Positions 7,290 through 15,132 are shown, counted from the stretch's first letter. The stretch: 24,475 nt of DNA from an uncultured Erythrobacteraceae bacterium (GCA_950071875.1 CATMNW010000004.1:1-24475); one strand, 5' to 3'. Notes: a model not told the origin generated them from the letters alone. Numbers and translations are program-made.

Positions 7290-8150
7290 ATGTCCTATAT
7301 CCGTTTTGGCCTAATGATCCTCACCTCGACAGTGGTGATGTTCGTCCTGATGTATCTCAACACCTATGCGTGGGAGCACGTTTTCTTCTCGGAGACGCGG
7401 ACCTATATGGCGATCCTAATGGGCGCCACCATGGCGGTGATCATGCTTGGCTACATGCTGGGTATGTACAAAAGCATACCCCTGAACACGGCGATATTTG
7501 TCGGCTCCATCATTATCTTCGCGCTGTCGCTGTGGCTGGTGCGCAGTCAGGTCACGGTCTCGGGGCCGAGCTATATGCGCGCCATGATCCCGCATCATTC
7601 GATTGCCGTCATGACATCTGAGAGGGCGCAAATTCGCGACCCGCGCGTGCGCAAGCTGGCCGATGAGATCATCGAGGCGCAGCGGCGCGAGATCGCCGAG
7701 ATGCGCTATCTCATCGCCGACGTTTCGGCTGGCATTGTAGTCGAGAGCATCTACCGGGACCCACCGGCGGAGCCGGGCAGTATCGAGGACGCTCTATCCA
7801 ACACCCTCATTAGCCAACTCGATCTCGCGCCGATGCCTCCAGCCGAGGCAGGTCGAGTGCTTGGGGCAAACGCATCGTGCACGTTCAATCGCAGCCCTGA
7901 AGCCGATCCGATCCTATGGTTGGGCGAGGGCGGCGCGGCGGCGATGAAGCTGAACGGGGTCTTGGTGGCTCTTGAGACGACCGGTGATCCACAGGAAGGT
8001 GCGGCGACGTTCTCTGCGCCCGGTACTACCGTCACCGTCAGTCCGCTAAGTGAGGAGGCCGACTGGCGCCAGAACGCAGAGCTTCTGTTCGAGCTCGATC
8101 GTGGCCTTAGTGTAGGGTACCGCGGCTTCTACAGATGCGAGGCCAACTGA
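7290..8150 (+). CDS. DUF305 membrane protein with a C-terminal extension
   Basis: The 286-residue protein has three membrane spans (about residues 6-22, 40-58 and 66-84) followed by a DUF305 motif. That motif includes YMRAMIPHHSIAVMTSERA (His102-His103) and IIEAQRREIAEM. DUF305 is a ferritin-like four-helix family of unknown function, common in copper and heavy-metal clusters; the paired His and the Met/His-rich helix suggest metal binding. Residues 155-286 add an extra domain of unknown function with a cysteine at about 197 (NASCTFNRSP) and one near the end (FYRCEAN). It follows the cytochrome gene closely with AGGGAGGAGA before the ATG, so the pair is probably co-transcribed under CsoR. Confidence 0.82.
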   Translation: MSYIRFGLMILTSTVVMFVLMYLNTYAWEHVFFSETRTYMAILMGATMAVIMLGYMLGMYKSIPLNTAIFVGSIIIFALSLWLVRSQVTVSGPSYMRAMIPHHSIAVMTSERAQIRDPRVRKLADEIIEAQRREIAEMRYLIADVSAGIVVESIYRDPPAEPGSIEDALSNTLISQLDLAPMPPAEAGRVLGANASCTFNRSPEADPILWLGEGGAAAMKLNGVLVALETTGDPQEGAATFSAPGTTVTVSPLSEEADWRQNAELLFELDRGLSVGYRGFYRCEAN

Positions 8151-8179
8151 CACCCGAAACATCGGATGGCGGCGATGGC

Positions 8180-8317
8180 TCCCGTTACGTCCCGACCGCT
8201 GCCCGTCGCCGCCTGCAAGCGCCCGTTCAACACGCCCGACGCAGAAGTCACAGTTCATGCGCTCGATGGGAAGTTGTGAGTTCTGGCGTGCTCGTTCAGG
8301 AGAAGCGGCTCGTTCAT
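8180..8317 (-). pseudogene. Frameshifted 5' remnant of a copper-ATPase gene (copA)
   Basis: Leftward from the ATG at 8317 the frame reads MNEPLLLNEHARTHNF and soon hits a stop at about 8256. One base out of phase it continues PIERMNCDFCVGRVERALA. Together these are the usual start of a P1B copper ATPase: a short leader and then the GMxCxxC HMA motif CVGRVERAL. The normal C-x-x-C is visible as C-D-F-C. Beyond about 8190 the similarity fades before the DUF305 gene ends at 8150. Only 30-40 codons survive. It sits about 38 bases downstream of a leftward CueR-type promoter (-10 at 8355-8360), which explains that otherwise orphan promoter. Confidence 0.6.
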
Positions 8318-8354
8318 TGGCGTTCCATGCGGTCGGATTCCGTTGTCGCAGTGA

Positions 8355-8385
8355 CAGATGGGCCTTCCAGCCTCTGGAGGGTCAA
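8355..8385 (-). promoter_or_regulatory. CueR-type promoter/operator, leftward
   Basis: On the minus strand TTGACC (8385-8380) is followed by a 19-base spacer holding the palindrome CCTCCAGAGGCTGGAAGG and then CATCTG as a weak -10. The long 19-base spacer and the CCTTCC/GGAAGG dyad are the hallmarks of promoters activated by MerR-family copper regulators (CueR/HmrR). It faces the copA remnant starting at 8317. Confidence 0.65.
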
Positions 8386-8408
8386 GGGCAAGGCGATAAA
8401 AAGACCGC

Positions 8409-8439
8409 TTGACCTTCCAGAGCCTGGAAGGCGGATCAA
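8409..8439 (+). promoter_or_regulatory. CueR-type promoter/operator for copZ and the glutaredoxin fusion
   Basis: TTGACC (8409-8414), a perfect dyad CCTTCCAG-AGC-CTGGAAGG (8413-8431) inside a 19-base spacer, and GATCAA (8434-8439) at the -10 position. This is the best CueR-type site in the window. It points at copZ, whose start lies 35 bases downstream. Its twin on the other strand begins only 24 bases to the left. Confidence 0.8.
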
Positions 8440-8473
8440 GGGCGCATCCGCTCGAACCACGACGGAGACCCGG

Positions 8474-8668
8474 ATGCAATTCCACATCGAGAACATGACC
8501 TGCGGCGGCTGCGCCCGGAGCGTCACGAAGGCCGTCGAAGGCGTCGACCCGAAAGCGAGGGTCGACGCCGATCCCGTCACGAAGACGGTGACGGTCGAAT
8601 CCTCCGCATCGACCGACTCCATCTCCAGGGCGCTCGCCGACGCCGGCTATCCCGCGTCAGTGGCGTGA
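8474..8668 (+). CDS. copZ: CopZ-like copper chaperone (HMA domain)
   Basis: This 64-residue single HMA domain starts MQFHIENMTCGGCARSVTKA, with the Cu(I)-binding M-T-C-G-G-C at residues 8-13 and a normal ferredoxin-like end (ALADAGYPASVA). CopZ binds Cu(I) in the cytoplasm and hands it to the copper ATPase or the regulator. The same frame is open further upstream, but the HMA fold begins at 8474. GGAG lies 6 bases before that ATG, and the CueR-type promoter overlaps the longer reading, so 8474 is the start. It leads an operon with the glutaredoxin fusion, with a hairpin in the gap. Confidence 0.92.
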   Translation: MQFHIENMTCGGCARSVTKAVEGVDPKARVDADPVTKTVTVESSASTDSISRALADAGYPASVA

Positions 8669-8678
8669 CCGCCGACCG

Positions 8679-8713
8679 CCGTCCCGCCGGGAACCATCGT
8701 CGCGGCGGGACGG
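8679..8713 (+). terminator. Hairpin between copZ and the glutaredoxin fusion
   Basis: CCGTCCCGCCG (8679-8689) pairs perfectly with CGGCGGGACGG (8703-8713) across a 13-base loop, followed by only TTT. It could be a partial terminator or an mRNA stabiliser that lets copZ be expressed more than the downstream genes. Confidence 0.55.
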
Positions 8714-8736
8714 TTTCAACACGAAAGGATACCAGA

Positions 8737-9498
8737 ATGTCATCCGCTGCCGCACGCAAGGCCGAGCTCTACCGGATGGTCACCTCCGAGCACACCTGCC
8801 CATGGGGCCTCAAAGCGCTCGACCTCCTGAAGCGGGAAGGATTCGAGGTCGAGGACCATCACCTGAAGTCCCGCGCCGAGACCGACGCCTTCAAGGCCGA
8901 GCACAGGGTGGACACCACGCCCCAGACCTTCATCGATGGCCGCCGCGTCGGAGGCTACGACGAGCTGCGGGCCTGGCTTGGCAAGGAGGTGAAGGACAAG
9001 GACGCCGTCACCTACACGCCCGTCATCGCGCTATTCGGCATGGCGCTTGCCATGGCCCTGGCAGCCAGTTGGGCGACCTACGGCAGCTTCGTGACCGTGG
9101 CTGCCGCCGAGTGGTTCGTGGCCTTCGCCATGTGTCTGCTCGCACTCCAGAAGCTGAAGGACGTCGACGGCTTCGCGACGATGTTCCTCAACTACGACCT
9201 GCTTGCGCAGCGCTGGGTTCCCTACGGACGGGTCTACCCTTTCGCAGAGGGCCTCGCAGGCTTGCTCATGGTTTCCGGCGCGCTGATGTGGATATCGGTC
9301 CCGGTCGCGCTATTCATCGGCGGCATCGGCGCGGTATCGGTCTTCAAGGCCGTCTATGTCGACAAGCGCGAACTGAAGTGCGCCTGCGTCGGCGGCGACA
9401 GCAACGTCCCCCTCGGATTCGTGTCATTGACCGAAAACCTGATGATGGTCGGCATGGCCATCTGGATGATCCTCAAGCCGGCGGGCCTGGGGCACTGA
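8737..9498 (+). CDS. Glutaredoxin fused to a MauE/DoxX-like membrane domain
   Basis: The 254-residue protein has two parts. Residues 1-85 are a glutaredoxin/thioredoxin fold with active site C21-P-W-G24 and the cis-Pro segment TTPQTFIDG (60-68). Residues 93-250 hold about four membrane spans of the MauE/DoxX type, with a C-A-C pair near residues 214-216 (ELKCACVGGDSN) just before the last span. A single-thiol Grx site joined to a membrane thiol pair suggests transfer of reducing equivalents or copper across the membrane. That role is inferred. The start at 8737 has AAAGGAT upstream and begins the fold; the longer frame from 8665 would overlap the hairpin. The gene lies in the CueR-controlled copZ operon. 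Confidence 0.82.
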   Translation: MSSAAARKAELYRMVTSEHTCPWGLKALDLLKREGFEVEDHHLKSRAETDAFKAEHRVDTTPQTFIDGRRVGGYDELRAWLGKEVKDKDAVTYTPVIALFGMALAMALAASWATYGSFVTVAAAEWFVAFAMCLLALQKLKDVDGFATMFLNYDLLAQRWVPYGRVYPFAEGLAGLLMVSGALMWISVPVALFIGGIGAVSVFKAVYVDKRELKCACVGGDSNVPLGFVSLTENLMMVGMAIWMILKPAGLGH

Positions 9499-9499
9499 C

Positions 9500-9965
9500 A
9501 TGGAGACGACAGAGATGGAGCACGGTTCCCGGAAACACGGAAACAGCGGCCACGGCCGCCCGTACCTCATGTTCTGGGTAAACATGATCCTCGGGTTTGT
9601 CGCCATATACGTCGTGATGTTCACGATGATTGGCCGCACGGGCGGCTCAGGAAAACCTGAATAAGATACACCGCGGTGACCCTGCGGGCGCCGATGGGCA
9701 TCTTCATGCTCGCGACCATGCCCGGCATGTTCCCGAACCGCCAAGCGAACGTCGCGCTCTATGTCGCCTTCGCGCTTGCGCGCAGGCCTTGATCGACGAC
9801 CGCCAGTTCATCGCCTCGATGATCCCGCATCATACCGGCGCGATCCTGATCTGCAGGGAGGCCAGCCTTTCCGATCCGGAACTCGTGACGCTCTGCGACG
9901 AGATCACGAAGGCGCAGCGCGAAGAGATCGACCAGATGGAGGTGATCGCGGCGCGACTTCGATAG
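9500..9965 (+). pseudogene. DUF305 membrane-protein gene broken by frameshifts
   Basis: Three pieces of one DUF305 protein lie in different frames. The first is MFWVNMILGFVAIYVVMF, in the frame of the ATG at 9500, which stops at 9664. The second is TLRAPMGIFMLATMPGMFP and NVALYVAFAL, in another frame. The third is QALIDDRQFIASMIPHHTGA to MEVIAARLR, ending at 9965. Between the second and third pieces about ten codons usual in relatives are also missing, so a deletion accompanies the frameshifts. The MIPHH signature and the helix ITKAQREEIDQMEVI mark the family. It begins 2 bases after the glutaredoxin-fusion stop, so it was once the last gene of that operon. Confidence 0.78.
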
Positions 9966-10551
9966 ACTCTATGCGGTTCAATAACGGCCGCCATCCCACT
10001 TTCATGCACCCGTGATCGCAGCCTCTTTGAGCGATTCCACCCCCGCCCCGCGTGGCAGGCTCCAAGTGACCCGCGGGAGGACACGATCCGAAAAAGGACA
10101 GGAAAAGCTTGACCTCACCGGTCCCGACCAGAGAAGCATGCTGGTGCATTAAGATAACAACAATACACGCGCCCCCGGAAGCACGTCGGCCGCACGAAAA
10201 CGGGACGAGCGTAAGCTGCCGGGTCGATGGTCACCCACATTCATAAATGAAGCTGGCGAGGGGCGACCAGCAGGCCCTATTTCCGGACCGGATAAGGGAT
10301 GAACTCCCACTGCTGAGAATGCCCGCCATAGTGCTCGTCGCTCCGCCTGCCGCGCGACAGGCGCAGCGCGATCAGCGCCAGTCCAGGACGAGATCGCCAA
10401 TGGTCCCTGCCGTGGCCCCCACATGCGACCGGAACACCATCGGGTCTCGCTTGTTCGATGGTGTAGTGGCTTGCAGAAGTTCCTACCGTATACGGACCGA
10501 CTATCATCGTCTTTGCAGCCGGCAATCGAAAAACGATCAGGAGCAAGCCAG
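9966..10551. other. Intergenic region, no confident gene
   Basis: This 586-base gap precedes the PQQ dehydrogenase. A leftward frame at about 10277-10390 reads LALIALRLSRGRRSDEHYGG and HSQQWEFIPYPVRK before a stop. It looks protein-like and may be the tail of a lost membrane protein, but I cannot name it. A CTTGACC at about 10108 resembles the -35 of the CueR-type sites but lacks their dyad. Confidence 0.4.
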
Positions 10552-13224
10552 ATGATGGCGACAATTTTCCAAGAGCGCCGCCGCACGGTGGCCTATCTGG
10601 TTGCAGTCCTTGCGGCGGTGATTGCAGTCTTCGGTATCCTGATCCTGGCCGGCGGATTTTGGCTGATCACGCTTGGTGGATCCTGGTACTACGCGATCGC
10701 CGGTATCGGCCTTCTTGCCACCGCCTATTTCCTGTTTCGGGGATCGCAGACCGCAGTCTGGATCTACGTCCTAACCTTCGCCTTCACTGCGATATGGGCT
10801 TTCTGGGAGGTCGGGCTGGAGGGTTGGCCACTCGTACCGCGACTGGTCGCGCCGGCCATCATCCTCGTTCTGGTTCTGGCCGCGGCTCCCACGCTGGTGC
10901 GCGGTGGCTCGTTGTCAGACGGCAGGCGGCGATCGGTGTCGGCAGTGGTCGCCCTGGCAGCCATCGGCCTCGGACTGGCTTCATCGCCTTGGCTCTTCCC
11001 GCGGCCGGTGGCCGCCCAGGCGGAACTGGATACCGCTCCCGGAATCCGATCCCCTCTGGCCCCGGACGAGACGGATGGCGGCGTTACGCCCGCACTCGAA
11101 CCCGCCGATAACGTCCTCGCGCCTGTAGAGCCGGCGACGGGGACCGAAACCGGCCCGTCCGGGGCAGATGCGAAGCGCGAGCTGGAAAGCGACGACGTCA
11201 TCAATCCCGAGATTCCCCGCGACCCGGCCCCCGAAGGCCACTCGGACGAAGAGGACCGCCCCTCTCTTGTCATGCGCGAGACCGGCGCCGACTGGCCAGC
11301 CTGGGGCGGCTCGATCCACGGGAAGAAGTATTCCCCGCTGGCGCAGATCACGCCCGCGAACGTCGACCAGCTGGAGCGGGCCTGGGTGTTCCACACGGGC
11401 GACCTTCCCCCGGCCGAGGCCGAGGGCAAATATTCGCCCGAGAACACGCCGCTCAAGATCGGTGAAAAGCTCTTCGCCTGTACCCCGATGGGCAAGATCG
11501 TTTCCATCGACGCCGGCTCCGGCAAGGAGGAGTGGCGTTACGATCCGCAGGTTCCCGTCGATGCCATTCCCTATGGGGCGACCTGCCGCGGCGTGTCGTA
11601 TTTCGAAGTCCCGGGCGCCGATCCCTACGATCCGTGCGCGACGCGGATCATCTGGGGCACGCTCGATGCCCGCCTGATCGCGGTCGATGCGGAGACGGGC
11701 CGGCTCTGCACCGGATTCGGTGACAATGGCATGGTCTATCTGGAACGCGGTCTGGGAGAAACGGTGCCCGGCTGGTACGCGATGTCCTCGCCACCGACCA
11801 TCGTGCGCGGCGTCGTCGTCGTGGGCGCGCAGGTCACCGATGGCAATGCCGAGGATTCTCCCTCCGGCGTCATCCGCGGCTTCGATGCCGTGACCGGCGA
11901 ATTCGAATGGGCATGGGACCTCGGACGCCCGGGCGAGACGAGCCAGGCCGGTCCCGAGCAGATCTATACCCGCGGCACTCCCAACATGTGGACCATCGCC
12001 GCGGGCGACGAGGAGCTCGGCTACGTCTACCTTCCGATGGGCAACTCGGCGGTCGACTACTACGGCTCGAACCGCAGCGAGCAGGAGAACGAATTCTCGA
12101 CGTCGTTGGTGGCCCTCGACGTGACCACCGGCCGGCCCGCCTGGCACTTCCAGACCGTGCACCGGGACGTGTGGGACTACGACCTCGGCAGTCAGCCAAC
12201 CCTGGTCGACATCCCGACGGAGGAGGGCGCAATACCCGCCGTCGTCCTCGCCTCGAAACAGGGCGACATCTACATTCTGAACCGCCAGACCGGGGAATCG
12301 CTGTTCCCGGTCGAGGAGCGCCCCGTGCCTCAGGGCGGGGTGGAGCCGGACTATCTCGCCGACACGCAGCCGTTTTCCGCCTATCACACGCTGGCCTTCC
12401 CGCCGCTAGAGGAGAAGGACATGTGGGGCATGTCTCCAATCGACCAGCTCTGGTGCCGCATCCAGTATCGGCGGTCGCATTATGACGGCATCTACACGCC
12501 GCCGACGACCGACCGGCACTGGATCCAGTATCCCGGTTACAATGGCGGAAACGACTGGGGTTCGGTGGCGGTCGATCCCGTGCGCGGCCTGCTGATCGCG
12601 AACTACAACAACATGCCCAACCACAACCGGCTGGTGCCGCGCGAGGAGGCGGAGGAGGCCGGCCTGCGGGCGATCTACGAACCTCCTGCACAGGGCGAAA
12701 GCCCGCTCGGCGAGGCCGGGCCGCAGATCGGCGCACCCTATGCGATCGACGTCAATGCGGGATGGCGCGTCCCCTACACTGGGCTGCTCTGCAAGGAGCC
12801 GCCTTATGGTGGAATCCGGGCCATCGAACTGTCGACCGGGGAAACGGTATGGGACCGCGCCTTCGGCTCCGCCCGCCGCAACGGCCCGTTCGGCATCCCG
12901 TCCATGCTGCCGCTCACCATCGGCACGCCTAACAATGGCGGCCCGGCAGTGACCGCCGGCGGACTGATCTTCATCGCGGCCACCACGGACAACCTGATCC
13001 GGGCGATCGACATCGAAACCGGCGAGACCTTGTGGAGCGACGAACTGCCTGGCGGCGGGCAGGCAAATCCGCTCGTTGTCGAAGTCGACGGCCGGCAGTT
13101 CGTCATCCTCTATCCCGGCGGCCACCATTTCATGGAGACCCCCATCAGCGACGCAATCATCGCCTGGGCGCTGCCGGAGTACGTGGTACCTCTGGGGGCG
13201 GAACCCGGTGCCGACGAGCCTTGA
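10552..13224 (+). CDS. gcd: Membrane-bound PQQ-dependent dehydrogenase (glucose/quinate type)
   Basis: At 890 residues this has the layout of membrane quinoprotein glucose/quinate dehydrogenases, which oxidise a sugar or polyol in the periplasm and pass electrons to ubiquinone. Five membrane spans occupy about residues 10-125. The PQQ propeller runs from about 247 (DWPAWGGSIHGKKYSPL) to the end. Conserved elements include HTGD (about 282), GNRTPEQE-like GSNRSEQENEFSTS, the catalytic-Asp region TVHRDVWDYDLGSQPTL, and the PQQ-binding lysine in SKQGDIYILNRQTGE. A Pro/Glu/Asp-rich linker (about 153-246) makes it longer than the usual 800 residues. AGGAG lies 8 bases before the ATG at 10552; the open frame back to 10423 is not used. 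Substrate cannot be read from sequence. Why it lies in a copper island is unclear. Confidence 0.88.
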   Translation: MMATIFQERRRTVAYLVAVLAAVIAVFGILILAGGFWLITLGGSWYYAIAGIGLLATAYFLFRGSQTAVWIYVLTFAFTAIWAFWEVGLEGWPLVPRLVAPAIILVLVLAAAPTLVRGGSLSDGRRRSVSAVVALAAIGLGLASSPWLFPRPVAAQAELDTAPGIRSPLAPDETDGGVTPALEPADNVLAPVEPATGTETGPSGADAKRELESDDVINPEIPRDPAPEGHSDEEDRPSLVMRETGADWPAWGGSIHGKKYSPLAQITPANVDQLERAWVFHTGDLPPAEAEGKYSPENTPLKIGEKLFACTPMGKIVSIDAGSGKEEWRYDPQVPVDAIPYGATCRGVSYFEVPGADPYDPCATRIIWGTLDARLIAVDAETGRLCTGFGDNGMVYLERGLGETVPGWYAMSSPPTIVRGVVVVGAQVTDGNAEDSPSGVIRGFDAVTGEFEWAWDLGRPGETSQAGPEQIYTRGTPNMWTIAAGDEELGYVYLPMGNSAVDYYGSNRSEQENEFSTSLVALDVTTGRPAWHFQTVHRDVWDYDLGSQPTLVDIPTEEGAIPAVVLASKQGDIYILNRQTGESLFPVEERPVPQGGVEPDYLADTQPFSAYHTLAFPPLEEKDMWGMSPIDQLWCRIQYRRSHYDGIYTPPTTDRHWIQYPGYNGGNDWGSVAVDPVRGLLIANYNNMPNHNRLVPREEAEEAGLRAIYEPPAQGESPLGEAGPQIGAPYAIDVNAGWRVPYTGLLCKEPPYGGIRAIELSTGETVWDRAFGSARRNGPFGIPSMLPLTIGTPNNGGPAVTAGGLIFIAATTDNLIRAIDIETGETLWSDELPGGGQANPLVVEVDGRQFVILYPGGHHFMETPISDAIIAWALPEYVVPLGAEPGADEP

Positions 13225-13374
13225 GGGGTGATCGCGCGATCTGGCAGCAGTGGTCGGACGCTAAAGGACCTTTCCGGATCGCCAGCCAATCGGCGCCACA
13301 CTCGGGTGACGCGCCGGAGCACCCGGAACGTCGTTCCTGTCGCAGATGTCCTTGGTGGCAGGCGACGCTCGGAC

Positions 13375-13565
13375 ATGCGCATCATAATCATGGACAACCA
13401 CCGCGTCTTCGCCGAAGCGGTGGTCCTCGAAGATAGCAAGTTCAGCAGTCTCGGCCGCATCGGGATGACCCGGGATCACCTCGAAGGCTTTGCCAGAACA
13501 CTCTTGCCCCGATCATATCGTGGTGGGAGCGACCGGCAACGCGACAGCCGTCACGGATATGGGCG
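13375..13565 (+). pseudogene. IS110-family transposase, N-terminal remnant
   Basis: From the ATG at 13375 the frame gives NHRVFAEAVVLEDSKFSSLG and GRIGMTRDHLEGFARTL. After a frameshift near 13502 it gives CPDHIVVGATGNATAV. This is the start of an IS110-type DEDD transposase (I-G-x-D-x-H...EATGNAxAV in intact members), with the Asp/Glu of the first motifs altered or lost. Homology ends at about 13560. The remaining 13225-13374 and 13566-13654 hold no gene I can recognise; the former includes the 12-base palindrome GATCGCGCGATC at 13230-13241. Confidence 0.6.
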
Positions 13566-13654
13566 CAGCCTTCTGGCACCTGCTCTTCCGCAACGATCGG
13601 GTGGTTCAGGCGATGCTGCACAACAGTCGCCCTTGGCGACAAGCGAGAGTTAGC

Positions 13655-13683
13655 AGCGCACTAACTAAGCCGCACAGTGCGCT
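13655..13683 (+). terminator. Hairpin upstream of cueR
   Basis: AGCGCACT (13655-13662) and AGTGCGCT (13676-13683) are perfect 8-base arms around a 13-base loop, followed by TTTCC. A weak terminator-like structure separating the IS debris from the cueR promoter. Confidence 0.35.
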
Positions 13684-13738
13684 TTCCGTCAGGTGCATTC
13701 GGCTGCGGCCGTCATTCGTCGCGATTAAGAAATAAGCT

Positions 13739-13769
13739 CTTTAGATTCCCCTTACTGGAAGGTTATGTT
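13739..13769 (+). promoter_or_regulatory. CueR-type operator in front of cueR
   Basis: The dyad ATTCCCCTTACTGGAAGGT (about 13745-13763) matches the CCTTCC/GGAAGG style of copper MerR sites. TATGTT (13764-13769) fits a -10 and a weak CTTTAG a -35 with a 19-base spacer. Its place about 30 bases before the regulator suggests autoregulation. Confidence 0.6.
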
Positions 13770-13797
13770 GGCTCGACCTTTTGCATCGGAGGCAGAA

Positions 13798-14195
13798 ATG
13801 AACATCGGCGCCGTCTCGGAAAAATCCGGCCTGCCAGCCAAGACCATCCGCTACTACGAGGACATCGGCCTCCTTAAACCCGACCGCGCGGGCAACGGCT
13901 ACCGCGACTATTCGACCGAGTCCGTACACCGGCTGCGCTTCCTGCAGCGCTCGCGCAGCCTCGGCTTCTCGGTCGAGAGTGCAGGCAACTTCTCGCCCTC
14001 TATGGCGACAGCGACCGCGAGAGCGCGGACGTGAAGGCGATCGCCAACGCTAAGCTGTCCGATATCGATAGGAAGATCGGCGAGCTGATCGGCCTCAGGG
14101 ACATGCTCCGCCACCTCGTCAAGAACTGCCACGGCGACAGCCGACCAGACTGCCCGATCATCGAGGGGCTTGCCGGAGAGGTAAGGGTCCAGTGA
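13798..14195 (+). pseudogene. cueR: CueR/HmrR-type copper activator gene with a one-base frameshift
   Basis: The first 60 residues are an intact MerR helix-turn-helix (MNIGAVSEKSGLPAKTIRYY, GNGYRDYS). At about 13975-13979 one G is missing (GTCGAGAGTGC for GTCGAGGAGTGC), and the frame ends at 14032. The correct continuation, CRQLLALYGDSDRESADVKA, is open in the shifted frame to 14195. It has the copper-site loop C-H-G-D-S-R-P-D-C-P, equal to Cys112 and Cys120 of E. coli CueR, and the Ser of the monovalent-metal class (ESADVK). GGAGG precedes the ATG. Either the regulator is dead here or the sequence has a one-base error; everything else is conserved, which favours a recent event or an error. 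Confidence 0.82.
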
Positions 14196-14749
14196 TACGG
14201 CAAGCTGCTCTGGCAGCTGGGCTGCTCCTGGCAGGATCATCGGCGGCGGTTGCGTCGCATGGGGTGGACTATCCGCTCCTGGCCGAGCGACAGGCGTCGA
14301 TGAAGGCCATTGCCGAGGCGGCGAGGACGATCGACTGGATGTTCTCAGGCAGACTCGATTACGATTCGCGCGCGTTCAAGCGTGCAGCGGAAACGATCCG
14401 GCAGCATTCGGGCGAAGCCCTGGTGTCGCAGTTTCCCCCTGGGTGTTTCGGAGGCCACTCGGCCGCAACCGCTGAAATCGACAGGTCCCGCGAAGAATTC
14501 GTTGCGCTGTCGAACCATCTGGAAACGTTCGCCGCCGAGCTATCACGGGCGGCGGACGAGGCGCCGGATCAACTGACCGAAGACATGAGGATGGGCGACC
14601 GCGCGCCGATGGGGGGCAGCCTGCTCGGACGCAGGCCGGGCAGGGACGCCGCCCCGGACCCATCAACAATTCCGGCAGAGCACATTTTCCACCTCATGCT
14701 CGAAGATTGCGCGAGTTGCCATGCGAAATTCAGGCAGAGGGTCCAGTGA
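14192..14749 (+). CDS. Cytochrome c'-like (class II) periplasmic protein
   Basis: The 185-residue product starts with a signal peptide (IRQAALAAGLLLAGSSAAVA). The helical mature part ends with the heme motif C173-A-S-C176-H177 eight residues from the C-terminus, which is where class II cytochromes c (c', c-556) carry it. The pattern of helices (QASMKAIAEAARTIDWMF, AEIDRSREEFVALSNHLE) fits a four-helix bundle. An extra loop of about 30 residues (MRMGDRAPMGGSLLGRRPG) precedes the heme helix. The GTG start overlaps the cueR stop in a GTGA arrangement, so translation is coupled to the regulator. Function could be electron transfer or gas binding; the sequence does not decide. Confidence 0.75.
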   Translation: MIRQAALAAGLLLAGSSAAVASHGVDYPLLAERQASMKAIAEAARTIDWMFSGRLDYDSRAFKRAAETIRQHSGEALVSQFPPGCFGGHSAATAEIDRSREEFVALSNHLETFAAELSRAADEAPDQLTEDMRMGDRAPMGGSLLGRRPGRDAAPDPSTIPAEHIFHLMLEDCASCHAKFRQRVQ

Positions 14750-14884
14750 CGAGCGGCCGCTACGGCGGCTGGCTTGTGGAGCTTTGCAAACCGCGCCTCT
14801 TTCCGGACAGGTTTGACTGCGACCGCGTTGTCGACGCGGCCGCTCCCTTGCCATTGATTCGGTATACCCTCCCCAAGTGAAACT

Positions 14885-15110
14885 ATGAAGCGCTCCGGCG
14901 AAACACCAGTGATGGGGCCAGCACCGCTTCGGACGGCGCTGGCGGTCGTGTTCCTGCTGCTCTCCGCCTTCCAGCCCGGGCTCTTCGCCGCCGCCGCCGG
15001 ATTCCATGCCGACGCGGCAAGAACCCTTGCCGTCGGACCGCTGTTCAGGAGACGGCCGCCGCTCACGAGCATAAGATGGGCAGGAAGGAAACGGTGATGA
15101 GAGCAGTGCC
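14885..15110 (+). pseudogene. Truncated copy of the small Cys/His secreted protein
   Basis: The open frame (70 codons, 14885-15097) begins with a signal-like segment containing APLRTALAVVFLLLSAFQPG and LFAAAAGF. This is nearly the same as APLRAALALVFLILTIVQPG in the intact gene at 15693. After about 15040 the similarity moves to another frame (QETAAAHEHKMGRKE) and ends by about 15110. The Cys-containing C-terminal half is absent. The gene is therefore a decayed paralogue. GGTATACCC (14861-14869) just upstream resembles half of a CsoR-type site but has no partner. Confidence 0.6.
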
Positions 15111-15132
15111 GCGCGCCCGGCTATTTAACACC

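Noticed and set aside
10105..10135. A CTTGACC resembling the -35 of the CueR-type promoters
   Set aside because: No CCTTCC/GGAAGG dyad follows and no gene starts at a suitable distance.
10981..12387. A 468-codon leftward frame opposite the PQQ dehydrogenase
   Set aside because: Antisense shadow; the forward frame has all conserved motifs of the family.
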